NCBI RefSeq assembly: GCF_036323735.1
Contig: NC_086026.1
Coordinates: 73,871,039 to 73,935,038 of the forward strand
Source: Rattus norvegicus
Taxonomy: Eukaryota; Chordata; Mammalia; Rodentia; Muridae
Direction: 5' to 3'
Length of the DNA: 64,000 nt
Shown here: positions 1-11,895 of the stretch, in pieces
How the letters are laid out: each line of letters opens with the position of its first letter
How positions within the stretch are numbered: position 1 is the first letter of the stretch
Made by a program: the position numbers and the translations under genes
The notes under the pieces: model-generated
The model's database searches: none
Told to the model about the DNA's origin: nothing
The model's input: the letters and a program-made list of their open reading frames with translations, nothing else

Positions 1-216
1 GCTTTGGATGATCAGAGGGCCGTCTGTGCCCAGTGCAAGCAGCTGTTGTTGAACCAGTTATTCCAGCTCCATTCCCAGTATGGATAGGCTCTGAGCTGAG
101 GCTGACTCCAGATATTCCCATTTGATGGGGAAAGGGGGCTAACCTCTGGAAAAGGAGAATTTCTAAGTGGTTGACTCTTGCTCTCTACCAAATCCATTTG
201 CTTTTGATAAAGAGCT

Positions 217-430
217 TGTTTTGTTTTAAGACAGGGTCTTACATAACCCATGCTAGCCTCAAACCTGCTGTGTAGCCAAGGGTGACCTTAAGCTTCTTTC
301 CCCACTTCCCAGCTGCTGGTGTCACCGATGTGTGGTGCCCCACCCACTTGTATATGATGTCAAGGATCCAACCTAGGGGTCTGTGCATGTTAGTCAAGCA
401 CTCCACCAATGAACTACATACAGCCCCACC
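217..430 (-). mobile_element. B4-type SINE, old
   Basis: On the + strand, a T-rich start and GACAGGGTCTTACATAACCC (antisense B1-like part) are followed by a degenerate antisense tRNA-derived part ending near AGCCCCACC. This B1-plus-ID order is that of B4 elements. It is strongly diverged. Confidence 0.6.
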
Positions 431-2428
431 CACCAAACAGAGCTTCTGACCTGACCACGGACTGCACAGGAAGTGAGGCATATCTATGGGTGTTGCCAAT
501 TCAGGATGGCATGTGTCCCTGGTTGTTTGTTTGTTTTCCCTTGTCTGGGGATAAAGATGCTGCAGGCATTAAGAATGACCTTTGAAACACCTAGGACTTT
601 TTATGGAAAGGCATCTTTGGAGTCTGCAGCCACAGGCATTTTCAGCCCTCTTGTGAGCCTCTCTGTGCAAGGTGGCATCCCAATAGACAAATGGCAAATA
701 CCAAATTACCTGGAGAACAAAACCCTCCAAGTTAGGGCATGGGCAGTGCATGTGTTTGTTAATTGAAAATACAATCCCACTGTCACCTTAGAGGTTATGT
801 GCATGTGCGTGTATGTGCAACTTCATAACCCTTTTTCGCTCCAAGTGAAAAAAAAAATCCTACTTTACCACAAAACTTTAACCTTCTCTTTAGAAATGGA
901 CCCCGAAAGGTCAGTGCTGCACTCCTGTAGATTTCCCGGGCTCAGCTGGGAACTGATTAGAACTGCTGGCCCTGGCTTGCCAGCTTTGTCACAGAAAGCT
1001 CTGTAAATTCTTTGTTATTCACTTTGCTGTGTATGATAAATATATTTATCTTCTTCAGTCAGGCATCTGCAGGACGGGTGCCAGAGGGCTGGGAGTCCTG
1101 CTTTAGGGACTCCAACAATGTCTTTTCTTAGCGACAGTGAAGGAGATGGGGACAAAGGTGGCAGAAAGTTCTAGACTGAGGACTGCTGGAGGTGATGGGT
1201 GGGGAGGCTGGTGTTTTCCCCTCTCCCCCATCCCAGGGTTGACTTCCTGTGTGCACAGTGTGTGTGTGGGTCTTGAAGACTGATGGGACTGTGGGTTATG
1301 TTGGTGGGAGCAGGGCTTCGCATTTGAAACCAAGCATAATCCTTCTTCCCCTTAAAGGATAAATGCCACCCTGTGGGTTGTGGTCAGAGGAGTGACAATG
1401 GATATGTCCCTTGGGAGGGAGGAAGGAAGCTGCTGTACTTGCCTGTGGAATGTGGCTACATGTGCCCCAGGTGCCATCAGCTCTTTGTGTGAGTGACAAG
1501 TGGTCTGAGCCAGGAGCTGCTAACACATCTCTAGGTTCATTTGTTTCCCAGCGAAGCTATAAGCAAAGCATTAGCCTCATTTGCATAGATGGAGTCAAAA
1601 GACTGGGACCAGAGAGCTCCAGTGAGCTCTGGAAAGGAGAGTCACAGGACACACAGGATTCCAGCCCTGGACTCCTGGCTTCCCAGGCCTTGCGGGGCTG
1701 GGGCTGGGATTTTGGTTATTTGCTCTGCTGAGTTATGACAGTAAATCACAGATGTAGGCATAAGGGTGGCAGCCGGGAATCCTAAGACCTGTAGAGTTAA
1801 TGGTCAGGGGGGAGCTGGGAGCGGGGAGCAGAGCAGAGGCTGCACAGAAAGAGCGGAGAGCTGGTTCCTGTTTTGAGCACAGGGCTGGCAGAGTTGGCTG
1901 AGAAGTGGGATGGGCAAGGAGGGAAAGAATCAGCATTTCTTGGTCCAGCTCGGGGAGCTGGGAAGAGGGCCCAACTTTCAGTGAGGGAATTGGGCTCGAG
2001 TGTGTGTTTAACTGAGTTTTCCTTTAGGCATTTATCAAGAGATAGAAGAGGAAAAGTGGAGTACTGACTCTAGTTTAGGGACAGAAGCCCAGCCTGGAGA
2101 ACATTTGTGAGAAGATCCATTGTGGTAGCCTCCCTCTACTTGATTACTGCACAGCATGATGACTCTTGTGACCTGTGGGCTCACCCTGGTGACATTAAGA
2201 CTCTGCTTGTGAGTCCCAGGTTCCTCATATGTCATCTACAGAGTTGGATGAGGTCACCTGAGTAAGCACCCCTGGCTTGCAGCATCTTGGCTCTGTGATT
2301 ATAGTTGGGCCCTGGGTTTCCCCTGAAGGGAATCTTGTTGGCTTTCTGTGCTTGAGGGCTCCCTGGGGAAAGACTTTGGCAGGGAGTTCCCCGCTGGAGC
2401 TGTAGTAGCTGGGGAGACTGGCATGAGC

Positions 2429-2431
<3 letters not shown>

Positions 2432-2470
<39 letters not shown>
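2432..2470. repeat. (TG)n microsatellite
   Basis: About 19 uninterrupted TG units, followed by a short TCTG run. Confidence 0.97.
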
Positions 2471-2471
<1 letters not shown>

Positions 2472-3496
2472 TGTCTGTTGGCTGTTAAACTAGTGAAATA
2501 CTCAGGATGGTATTGCACTGCTTCTGTGGGACCCCAGTCCATCCTGGGGACTGCCCCCCAAGGCAGCAGAGAAGCATCAACCTGGAGGTTACTTCACAGC
2601 TCAACAGGAGGAAAACTAGTCTATTCCTTCCCTGTCTCCGACACCCCAGTTGTTAAAGGCTCTCACCCCAGGTGGTGAGCATTTCTCTGGCAAGTCTCCA
2701 ACACTCATTTTGGAGGCGCCGCTCTGTGGAGAATGTTCCTCTAGTGCTTCGCTTCTCATTCCAGGAAAATAAACACGATCCCAGTAAATAAAAACTAATA
2801 ACCACATCTTGATGACAGTTAAGTCGGAGGCAGCATGATGTTGGAACCGCTGGTAAATCCCGGGTTATTTACGATGAAGATGTTGACAGATGCTGGTACG
2901 AGCTTTGAAGCATGTGGGGTTTTCCTTCTCTTTCTTCTCCAAAGAAGTCTTTCTGCTGATAAATTCTGAAAGCTGGTGCCTCTTGGGGACAGGTATTATT
3001 TGCCATGATCCCAGGAGAGGGGATTTCAGTAAGGTGGACACAGAGAGAGGAGCATGGCACAGTCGTAAACTGCTGGGGTCAGAAACTGCTGTTACAGTTA
3101 CATGGGGAGCAGGTGTGGTGCTGTCCTTGACTTCCACCATGCCCACTCGTGGCTACTGGCTACCTGGCTCTCTCACTGCTGTCTCTGGCATTATAGGATA
3201 TTGGAAAATGGTGTAGAAAGGTTGGTGGGCAGTCTAACACCCTGGGTGACTCTTCAAAGCTGTGTGCCTCTCTCCTGAGATCTTGCTAATGTTACCTAGG
3301 CCTGGATAGAACCAGAGTCATCCAGTGCCAGGCTGGGGAGAGCTGGCATTTAGGGTTCACTTCTGTGAATCATGCATGAGCCTACAGTGACCCTGTCTGC
3401 AAAGCTGAGGCCCTGGGAGAAGCCACAGAGAGCCCAGGGAGCACATGGGCAAACAGAACCAAAGTTGAGCCTTGTCTCCTGATTCTAAAACTCTAG

Positions 3497-3499
<3 letters not shown>

Positions 3500-3555
<56 letters not shown>
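3500..3555. repeat. (CA)n microsatellite
   Basis: About 28 uninterrupted CA units. Confidence 0.97.
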
Positions 3556-3557
<2 letters not shown>

Positions 3558-3860
3558 CACTTGAGAAGGGGTCTCTCTCTATGAGACTGTGGGGCATCAA
3601 GCATGATGTATAAATGAGGCAGGCTGTGAGGCCCATGTGCTTTCCCTTCATGGTACTGGGAAAGTCAGGATGAGCTTGTCTCTTCTTTCCATGGTCCCAT
3701 TCACTCACCGAAGAGCTGTCAGTGCCGCAATGTGTGGGAGCCACAGAAGCAGGACTCTGTGCAGAGAGCTTACAGCTTACCTGTAAGCGAGGATCAAGGC
3801 TGGGCTTCTTGAAGTTAATGTCAGCACGGTTGGAGGGACCCCCTCACAAGCTCCCAGCTC

Positions 3861-4309
3861 CTCAAAAAATATTAATTATTCTCCAAGGAAGTCTTGATTT
3901 GGAGTCATTCCATTTCCCTGGTAATTAACATTACATGTCATTAACAGTCAGAGAACATTGTATGATCAAAGACAGTGTAATTCCTAGCAAGATTCTGAGG
4001 AATGGCACAATATTTGTTAATTATGTTATTGATTTTGATGGTCTGGAATGCCCTAATTATTCCTCATCCCAAGTGGACCCACCATGCCTGCCAGGCTGGC
4101 TTTGAACTGCTGGCCTCCCCGGGGGCCTGGGCCCCAGCTCAGGGGCTGGTAGGACTGCGGCTTGCCAAGGGATCAGAAGAGCTTGGTTTCCCCAGAGCTA
4201 CATGAAAGAAAGGGGGCTTCTTTCCCAGGCCCGGGCTCCCCACAGCTCTGCCCTGAGTCAAGGAGCAGTATAAAGGGGCCTTGTAATTAGTCAGTGTGGT
4301 TAATTAGCT
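3861..4309. promoter_or_regulatory. Candidate homeodomain-motif cluster
   Basis: Six TAATTA cores occur at 3873, 3922, 4018, 4054, 4284 and 4301 in a low-repeat, AT-rich block. TAATTA is the classic homeodomain core. Whether the block is conserved or acts as an enhancer cannot be judged from one sequence. Confidence 0.3.
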
Positions 4310-5009
4310 TCTTAGGGGCCCCAGCAGGCGCTGCCTCCAGGCAGCAGGGGAGGGGCCTTGCATGCCCAAGACCTTTGCCGTTTCTGAATGGTTCTGTGAT
4401 GGGCGTTGAAGCTCCTGGGGGTGAGGTGGGGGCAGCAGGTGTTCTGGATGGCCTCCTACCCAGCTCTAGACTGCTTAGTGGGTGGTGAGTCTTGGTTGGT
4501 GACATCAGTACAACGCTTCGCCTGCTTTTTAATTGGCTCTGGTTCTAGTGAGTCCGCTCCTTGCCCTCATGGTTGAACCCTTCAATTAATCTTTGTACTT
4601 GTTTGACAACTTCCCACTTTGTAAGTTTCATCTGGACCCCAGTGAGCTGGGTTTTGAGTAATGCCAATAGGGAGAGGGCGGGACAGGGTCTGGCTGGCTC
4701 AGGCAGGAGGTTGGTAGCTGTGCCTAAAGGAATGGAAAGCCGGGCTGTGCCTGGAGATCCATAGACACCTACTCTGGTGGCTGTGTGGCACCCTCCCCAT
4801 TTGGCTCACTGTGTGTGTGTTGACTTATTCTGCCTTTGTGACAATCCTTTGAAGCAGCTGCTGTCTGTGTCTCCACTTTACAGACAGGGACAATGAAGAT
4901 GCAGAGACTGACTGTCAAGATCACCCGGCAAGGCCCAATCAGAAATGGAGCTCGTTTAGGTTGTACAGTGTTAGGACCTGTTGTGTCATGGAGGATCTTT
5001 CTTTAAAGT

Positions 5010-5010
<1 letters not shown>

Positions 5011-5058
<48 letters not shown>

Positions 5059-5278
5059 CTATGTGAGGACATCGGGCATCTTGTTCTATCACTCTGGCCT
5101 TGACAATCTCTTGGAATACATAGCTACTCTGGCTTCCAGTAAGCCCCCTTGATCTTCTGCTTCTGCTTCCAACAGCACTGTGGTTACCAGCGCATGCACT
5201 GCCATGCAGGGACATTATGTGAGGGCTGGGATTTGAACTCAGGTCCTCATGCTGTACTCAGTGAGTCATCTCCCCAAA
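5011..5278 (-). mobile_element. (TG)n tract joined to antisense B3-type SINE
   Basis: The TG microsatellite covers 5011-5056. It is followed by diverged sequence ending in an antisense tRNA-related head with GGATTTGAACTCAGGTCCTC and GAGTCATCTCCCCA, typical of B3/B2 in reverse. The TG tract corresponds to the element's degenerated CA-rich 3' tail. Confidence 0.6.
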
Positions 5279-6316
5279 TGCTTGGGAGTTTTTCTAACTG
5301 GCTTTGGGACATCTCTGAAGAGTTTATAATGCCATTGAACAAAGGTGCCAAGAAGTACCTGCTTCTGTGGTGAAGGGGCTGCTCCAGGTGGTGACAGACT
5401 CTGGACTCCATGCTGCTGAGGCATCTGCCCTCCTTCTCCTGTGTGGTTGTCCCAGAGTCTCCTTACAGTGCTGGATACCTAGTCTGAGCGGTCACCTCAG
5501 GCGACATGGCCGTGATCCTTCCATTCCTTGCTGGCAGAGCATGTCCAAGAGCCAGAAGTTCTTTGAGAGTCATAGGGGAGTAAAGATGGCTAAAGATGTT
5601 TAGGGGTTGGAAGGATGGCTCCTGCCTTTGCTCCCTCTGCAGTGGCTTAAGACTCTGGCAGGGAATGGCAGTCTAAATCTGGCATCAGACCTGCCGGCTC
5701 TGGCTTATCCTCAGCCCCACCTCATCAGTCATTAGGATGTGGTCCCTGTGGAGACTGCCCAGTGTGAGGGATGGGGGTGGTGATGGGAGGCATGGCAGAC
5801 CCAGGTGCTGCTCCACCTCTGGGGCAGATGTGGGGGTAGAGGTGTGATTGAAGACAGGAGATTGCTTACTTCCCTGTGTCCTGATCTCTTTTGATTTTCT
5901 GTGGCCTTGGCCAAAAATCCTGGGAGCAGACTCTCTCCAGAAGGTGGAAGATGAACTGGGACTCCAGTGTTCCCAAGTGATGGATTTCACATGCAGACAT
6001 CATGTCCTACAGTGTTTTCAGGATATATTTTCCCTTGGCCTGCTTCATACCTTCCTCTCGTCCTCTGTGATACCCTTAGCTCTGCCCATTAAGGGAATCA
6101 CTGCCCACACCTTCCGTAGCATAAAATATATAGAGGTTCTAGGCATATAGAGAGTTACACATACATATCCACGGCTGGAGTGCCCTCTGTAGCAACAGGG
6201 GCCACTACTGTCACCCTCAAAATCCGAGGGGGTTGTTTTCCTACTCCCATGGATACAGGCGTCATTGGATACTCCAGCTCCTTAATATAACAGGGCATTT
6301 GTAAATAGCATTCATC

Positions 6317-6455
6317 TATACCTCTGTTTGTCTGTCCTTCCTTCCTTGATCCTTCTCCTTCCCTCCTCCCTCTCTGCTGGTTTTCCTTCTTTTTCTTTCT
6401 GGCCTCCCTTCTCTTCCCCTTCTCTTCCTCCCTCTATCCTCTTTCCTTTATTTTT
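6317..6455 (+). repeat. Pyrimidine-rich low-complexity stretch
   Basis: An almost pure C/T stretch with CTTC and CCTCCC runs. It directly precedes a degenerate antisense B1-like block. Confidence 0.8.
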
Positions 6456-6565
6456 TGAGACATAATTGTTCTCTTTAATAACATGGTCACCCTTCTGCGT
6501 TTAACAAACGTCCTTAGCTGTCTGAGTGTTGGGATTACAGGCACGCACCAGTAGATCCAGCTTTC
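6456..6565 (-). mobile_element. Degenerate B1-like SINE
   Basis: TTTTTTGAGACATAATTG at the left and GTGTTGGGATTACAGGCACG at the right are antisense B1 landmarks. The middle is diverged. Confidence 0.5.
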
Positions 6566-6650
6566 CTATAAACTGTACATCACCCTCAGGTCACCTATAA
6601 CACCTAACATGACCCTATGCTATGTAACTAGTCCATACACTGTATCGTTC

Positions 6651-6683
6651 AGTAGTTAAGACAGGAAGACAGTCTTAACTACT
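6651..6683. repeat. 12-bp perfect inverted repeat
   Basis: Arms at 6651-6662 (AGTAGTTAAGAC) and 6672-6683 are exact reverse complements around a 9-nt loop. No known RNA is attached to it. Confidence 0.75.
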
Positions 6684-7129
6684 TAACTTAACAGTCAAAT
6701 GTACAGAGCAAATGCAGTGGTCTCCCAGAATAGTTTCAATTCACCAAATAGCCCATGAGTATCCATCATTAAAAACAAACACAAACACAAACAAATGAAT
6801 CCCCTCTCCTCTCTCAGGGCATCTGTTTACCTCAAGGTCCCCACACTCTGTCAGAGCACACCTGTCTACCTACCTGGTGACACTTCTGCCTTCTTCACCA
6901 CGGCCACACCTCCTACCATGGTTAGAATCTGTCTAGCTCCCTTGGCAATGACCTTGGAATCCAGGTCTTCTCTGATGTTGTGGTTTCCTGGCTATATCTG
7001 GTTTCCTCTCCCTCACTGGAGTCTGACTTTGCTGTGTACCCAGTGCCTTGTCCTGTGTCTGCTGGAGAAAATGACTGGGCAGATGGGGAGGAGTCTGACT
7101 GGGCCACTGTGTTAGTTACTTTTCTCATT

Positions 7130-7500
7130 ATTTTGACAAAAACACCTGACAAGAGGCAATTTGAGGAAAGAAGGGTTTATTTTGGTTCGGCGTTTGAAGG
7201 ATCCCATCCATCATGGTGGGGAAGGAATGGTAGCAGGAACTTGAGACAGCTAGTCACGTTGCATCTGAAGTCGGGAAGCAGAGGGAGACGGATGCTGGTG
7301 CCCAGCTGCCTTCTTGTTTTCATTCTGTCCGAGACCTCGGCTCACAGAATGGTGCTCCCCGCATTCAGGATGGGCCTTCCCTCTCAATCTCAATTAAACG
7401 AGTCTAGAAGCTCTCTCAAGACGCACCCAGAGGTGTGTCCTAGGCGATCCTAGACCCCGCCAAGTTGACAGGAATATCAACCTTCGCAGCCACTGTAGAA
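7130..7500 (+). mobile_element. Rodent interspersed repeat, family not named
   Basis: It starts near TTACTTTTCTCATTATTTTG, contains GGGTTTATTTTGGTT, CATCCATCATGGTGGGGAAG and a CACCCAGAGG box, and ends with CAAGTTGACAGGAATATCAACC. The same order of boxes recurs at 28445-28795 and 32905-33222, which shows an interspersed family. I recognise it as a common rodent repeat but do not trust my memory for its name. Confidence 0.7.
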
Positions 7501-8337
7501 GATGCTGGTTGGATAGGAACAGACAGTAAGGGTGGAAGATAGATAAGTACTCAGCCTCTATGGAAGGAAGGTTTGGAACATATTAGGTGCCCGATAGGCA
7601 AGAGAATGAGAGATGGGATGAATCAATGAGCAGTTGGTTCCCTCTTGTAAACACACGGGGCTGAGGCCCACCTCCAGGCCCTTCTATCCTCTGCCAAGGA
7701 CTGAGAACTTGCTCCACTCCACCTGCCTACCAGCCACTGAGTGTACTCCCTGGACCAGGGCCAGCCGCAGACTGCTGTATCTGCAGATCAATAAATAGAG
7801 ATGGAGAGGCAATACCCAGAGACTTGGAACAGTTTGACATGCTACAACATTGGAATACAAGGCAGTGGCTTCCCCTCCGTGATTAGCTCCAGCAGCAAGA
7901 TGCTCCTGGCAGAGTTGGAGAAGTCACGCACAGTAGGTCCAAATGCTCTGATTTTCCTGGAAATGAAAAACTGTCTCCATCCACATGGTGACCTCTGGCT
8001 GATCTCTGAGGGACAGAGCAAGAAGACAGCAGGAGGGATTCAAGTCGAACATCATCAGCATCGAGAGGCTGACGATTATAGACTGCTGTCTGGAGCAACT
8101 GTAGACTCCTGGGGAATTGAGGCTACTCCTTGTGGTCTGGGGAGGAGAGACAAGTCAAGGCTCCTAGAACAGCCTTCCAGCTGGAGTGCAATGAGGAGAA
8201 TTTCATCAACATACCATTTCCTGTCTGTTTCAGAGCACTTTGATTTGCATTATCGTTTTGATCTTTACCAGCACCCTGAGGTAGATCTGAGGGAATGACC
8301 AACTTCCCTTTGTAGAATGCAGTTATGAGTCAGAGAT

Positions 8338-8581
8338 GCTGGCTGGGCAAGCTGCCCAAATGGTAGAGTGTTTGCCTGGGGTGCGTAAGGCCTGGGGCTT
8401 GCTCTCCCCCACTGCATAATACCAGACTTGATAACACACACACTGGTGATCCCAGTGTGCAGGAGGCAGAGGCAGGAGGATCAGAAGTCCAAAGTCAGCC
8501 TCAGCTATATAGTGAGTTGGAGGCCAGGCCAGCCTAGGCTACATGAGACTGTCCTTCAAAAACAAACAAACAAACAAACAG
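8338..8581 (+). mobile_element. B4 SINE
   Basis: An ID-like head (TGGTAGAGTGTTTGCCT) is followed by a B1-like body (CAGGAGGCAGAGGCAGGAGG, GCCAGCCTAGGCTACATGAG) and an AAAC-repeat tail at 8561-8580. Confidence 0.85.
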
Positions 8582-8865
8582 GAATCAGAGAAGGTATTTC
8601 AGAGAATGTACGTCAACTTCCTGAAATTGCCCAGAAAGTTGAAAACTAGGAAGAATTTGAGACAACAGCCTGGGGCTTTTGTGGGTGTCTGAGATGAGGG
8701 TGTGAAGAAGCCAGAGAGAAGGCAGTGTAAGCTCTGACTGCTGCGCTGTGCTCAGCGACAGCAGCTACATTTGGTGAATTCTTGGTGTGTCATTGTGTCA
8801 TTTAGTTTTCACAGGGGCCACACTGCCACCTCTATCTGCAGGTGAGGGGATGGAGCCCCAGTTAT

Positions 8866-8962
8866 CTATGCCTAGCCCAGATGGTCTAGCCTAGATGGTC
8901 TAGCCCAGATGGTCTAGCCTAGATGAGTCTAGCCCAGATGGTCTAGCCTAGATGAGTCTAGC
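8866..8962. repeat. 14/15-bp minisatellite, CTAG-rich
   Basis: Head-to-tail units of the type TCTAGCCYAGATGG alternate between CCC and CCT variants. Two units carry an extra base (GATGAG). About six to seven units are present. Confidence 0.85.
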
Positions 8963-9429
8963 TCACTCATCATCTGCTGGGCTGGTTCTCCCTTCAAGAG
9001 CCACATGGCTCCTCCTGGCCCTCACTCAGGAAGACACTTGTGTCCTTCCTACTCCACACATAGACACACCAGGGACTGGGTCACACCAGAGGACTTGTTC
9101 CCAAACTGCATTCACACCTAGAGGAAGCCCATTGTCATCATTAACAAGCCCAGCCCCTGATCCCCCAGGTAGTCATGGTACCGAGAAGACAGCGCCCCAC
9201 ACGAGGTGAGTCTGCACACCTTGGACTCTGTATGTAAAAGGGCTCTGAAGGCATGGCATGTGACAGCCGCTAATCTCTGACATCTGAGCTGCTGGCAACA
9301 TCTTGTTATATCATGTCCAGGGTAGGATTTACAGCCACTTTGAAAGTGGCTTTGAAATGAGATGGAACTTAATATTGAATTTTTTTCCCCTTCTTTCCCT
9401 TTGGGACTTCAGGGTCTGTGAGATCATCT

Positions 9430-9475
9430 TTCTCCTCATTAGCATATTCTAATTAATGCTTATTAAGGTGTATTT
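9430..9475. promoter_or_regulatory. Candidate POU/homeodomain site block
   Basis: CATTAGCATATTC resembles a POU-type site. It is followed by TAATTA at 9450-9455 and a further ATTAAG. This is motif evidence only. Confidence 0.2.
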
Positions 9476-9881
9476 TGCTGTAGTGCTCTGAAGGTTGGTT
9501 AGAAGGAGGAGCTAGAAGGAAGGTCCCGGGTAGGGCTTCTGACCGTGATTCTGCTGTGAGCCACGCTCCTGTCCACACTGTTTTCTATGTGGAGCAGGAG
9601 AAATGCACCACAGTGGCCTCTCAGGACTCAGGGCCTCAGATTCTGAGTTTGGAGTCTGCCTCAGCCACTACTCAGGACAGGATTGCCAGTGTTTGGGCAG
9701 TAGGGCTTGACAAACCTACTGGTCATCTCTGGGAGGAATGGTGTCTGATCTGTACCTATCAGGAACTCCAGTGCCTGTCATGTCTCAGAGGCTTGGTAGT
9801 AAGAGTTGAGTAACCAGATGGGCAGAGGGAAGAATGGGCAGGTTGGCCTCATGGAGGGCTTGTAAGACCCATGGGTGCTAG

Positions 9882-9946
9882 GGCACCTGCTGTGGGCACT
9901 GGGGCACCTGCTGTGGGTAGAGGGGCACCTGCTGTGGGTGCTGGTG
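9882..9946. repeat. 21-bp tandem repeat, three copies
   Basis: The unit core GGGCACCTGCTGTGGG recurs at 21-bp spacing (cytosines of the first CACC at 9884, 9905 and 9926), with small changes at the end of each unit. Confidence 0.9.
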
Positions 9947-10074
9947 AGGGTTTACCTTGTGGTGTCTACAATTGGAGCTTAGATGCCCAGGGCACTTGTC
10001 CTAGTCCAGGTTATACAAGGAGCCTCTGGTCCCTGAGTCTGCTGTTGTCTAGAGGTGTCTTGAGAAAGAGTCTG

Positions 10075-10165
10075 TGATGGTTCATCTTCATTGCCCATTC
10101 AATTGGATATGGAATCACCATGAAATACAGCTTTCGTGTCTACGAGGGTGTTTCTAGAAAAGTTG
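10075..10165 (-). mobile_element. Fragment of the same unnamed rodent repeat family, antisense
   Basis: TGATGGTTCATCTTCATTG and the following block ending in GTTTCTAGAAAAG match, in reverse complement, the right-hand end of the element at 7130-7500. Confidence 0.5.
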
Positions 10166-10699
10166 AACAGCACTTCTCTCTGCCCTTAAAGGAAGGCCCC
10201 ACTGGAGGAAGGCCCCACTGGAGGAAGATCTATGAATGGGCTGGAGAGGCAGTAGCTTGATGGTTGGGTAGGTTCTGGTGGTAGACTCCAGTGTGCCCCT
10301 GAGGACCTCATCGTTCAGAGTCTTCGGGCTGTCCTGGCCTCTCACAATCCAAGGACGGGCTGCTTGAGAACCCACCTTCCATTTTCCAGTTGTATGATGG
10401 AGGAGGTCCAGAACTGGACTGGGGGATCTGGAGATCTGGGTTCAAGGTCAAACCCATCTGTTATGGACTCTTTGATCTCTGGTTGGCCTCTTTGTGTCTC
10501 AGCTTCACTTCTCATATGCAAACACCAGGGACCAGCACTGCCTTGGTAGTCAGATGGGGCTAGACAGCAGATACAATGTCAGGTGGATGGATGGACTCTC
10601 TTACCTCCTGTCTGCTCCCGCTGCTGGCATGTACCAAGAATTTTGAAGAGCCATAGGATCTTCACTAGAAAGACTATCAGATAACTTCTTTTAAAACAT

Positions 10700-10872
10700 T
10701 TACAGATGTTTATTTATTGGGGTAGGGACTATGCAATGAGATGTGTACATACAGAAGTCAACTTGTAGGAGTGGATTCGCCTCTTTGTCTTTGTGAGTCC
10801 TGGGAATTGAACTCAGATCATAAGGTTTGTGGGCAAGCACTTTTACCTGCTGAGCCATCTCATAAGCCCACA
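10700..10872 (-). mobile_element. B3-type SINE
   Basis: The right end reads GGGAATTGAACTCAGATCAT and then TGCTGAGCCATCTCATAAGC, the antisense tRNA-related head of B3/B2. The left part is the AT/GT-rich tail. Confidence 0.75.
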
Positions 10873-11593
10873 ACTTTTATAAATGGGGAAACTGAGGTCC
10901 AGAGGAGGTTAGAAGTCTCCAGTGGCCCTGTGGCTGGTGGAAATCTTCTATGCAGGGCTTTAAATTTAAGCCTATGTGTCCTTTTGGAATGACCAGGCAC
11001 TTGTGAAGGGATTATAGTTTCTGCTGTTCAAGAAGACTAGAGAGGTGCAGTGACTCGAGGCTCACACAGCTGACTAGACTTAGAGGGAGGGATTGGATTC
11101 TGGCTGTTCTGCCTCTGGCCTGTTTCTTCTGATCCTTGGCTGGGTGCTCAGCTCTGGTCCTCCTTGGAGGCCATGAAACAACCTTGTCAGCAGATTCTGT
11201 CCCCACACAGTACCCCCCATCCCCACCCCCAGCAGCTGCACCAGGCTGGCAGTCACACGAGCTCACTCCTCTCCTTGGATTGACACGCCACAACACATAA
11301 GCACGAAGCTCTACCATTTGGCTTTAGTGATTGCTCCACAGTGGGTGAAATTGGCTTGAAATAAATGTCTCCTCTGCCTTCCCCTGGGCTGATTTTATCC
11401 TCATCTCCACTTTGCGGAATGATCGGAGGCTGCCAGGCGCCTGCGCTGTCTAGATATGTCCTTTCTGATGTAGAGATCTTGCCTCAGCCACATCTGAGCG
11501 AGATGTTTCTGGAGAGCCGTGCAGAGAAGCATGCGGCACTCCACACCCCAGCATCTTGAGGACCCCATACAGAAGAGCTAAAGGAAAGAAGGA

Positions 11594-11895
11594 GGCTAAG
11601 GAGCTGGCTCAGATTGGTCAAGTGTGAGCACTGTGCAAGCATGAGGACCTGAGTTCAATTCCCAGGACCTATGGTAAGAGTGCTGGTGTGTGCCATCCTA
11701 GGGCTGGGGAGGTGAAGGCAGGGAACCTTGGGGCTCACTGGCAAGCCAGGATAGAACTGGTTAGGTCCAGGTCTCAGTAAGAGACTGTGCTTCAAAACCA
11801 AGACCGATTACTTCTGAAGAATAACGTCTAAGGTTGACGGTCAGCTTTTACCATGGCATACATGCACAGACACATGCACACATATAAGTGCTAAC
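11594..11895 (+). mobile_element. B3 SINE, near full length
   Basis: The head AAGGAGCTGGCTCAGATTGG and box GAGGACCTGAGTTCAATTCC are followed by a body with GGGGCTCACTGGCAAGCC and a CA-rich tail ending near 11893. Confidence 0.85.

Noticed and set aside
6980..7453. A 157-codon open frame on the + strand.
   Set aside because: Most of it lies in the interspersed repeat at 7130-7500 and has no retroelement protein motifs.
7801..8298. A 165-codon open frame on the + strand with ordinary-looking composition.
   Set aside because: No recognisable domain or homologue, no splice or promoter context, and its end overlaps an L2/MIR-like stretch. It is most likely open by chance.
9882..9946. Three 21-bp units encoding a 7-residue repeat, and a similar array at 50316.
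   Set aside because: A triplet-multiple unit does not imply coding, and both lie within introns without exon signals.
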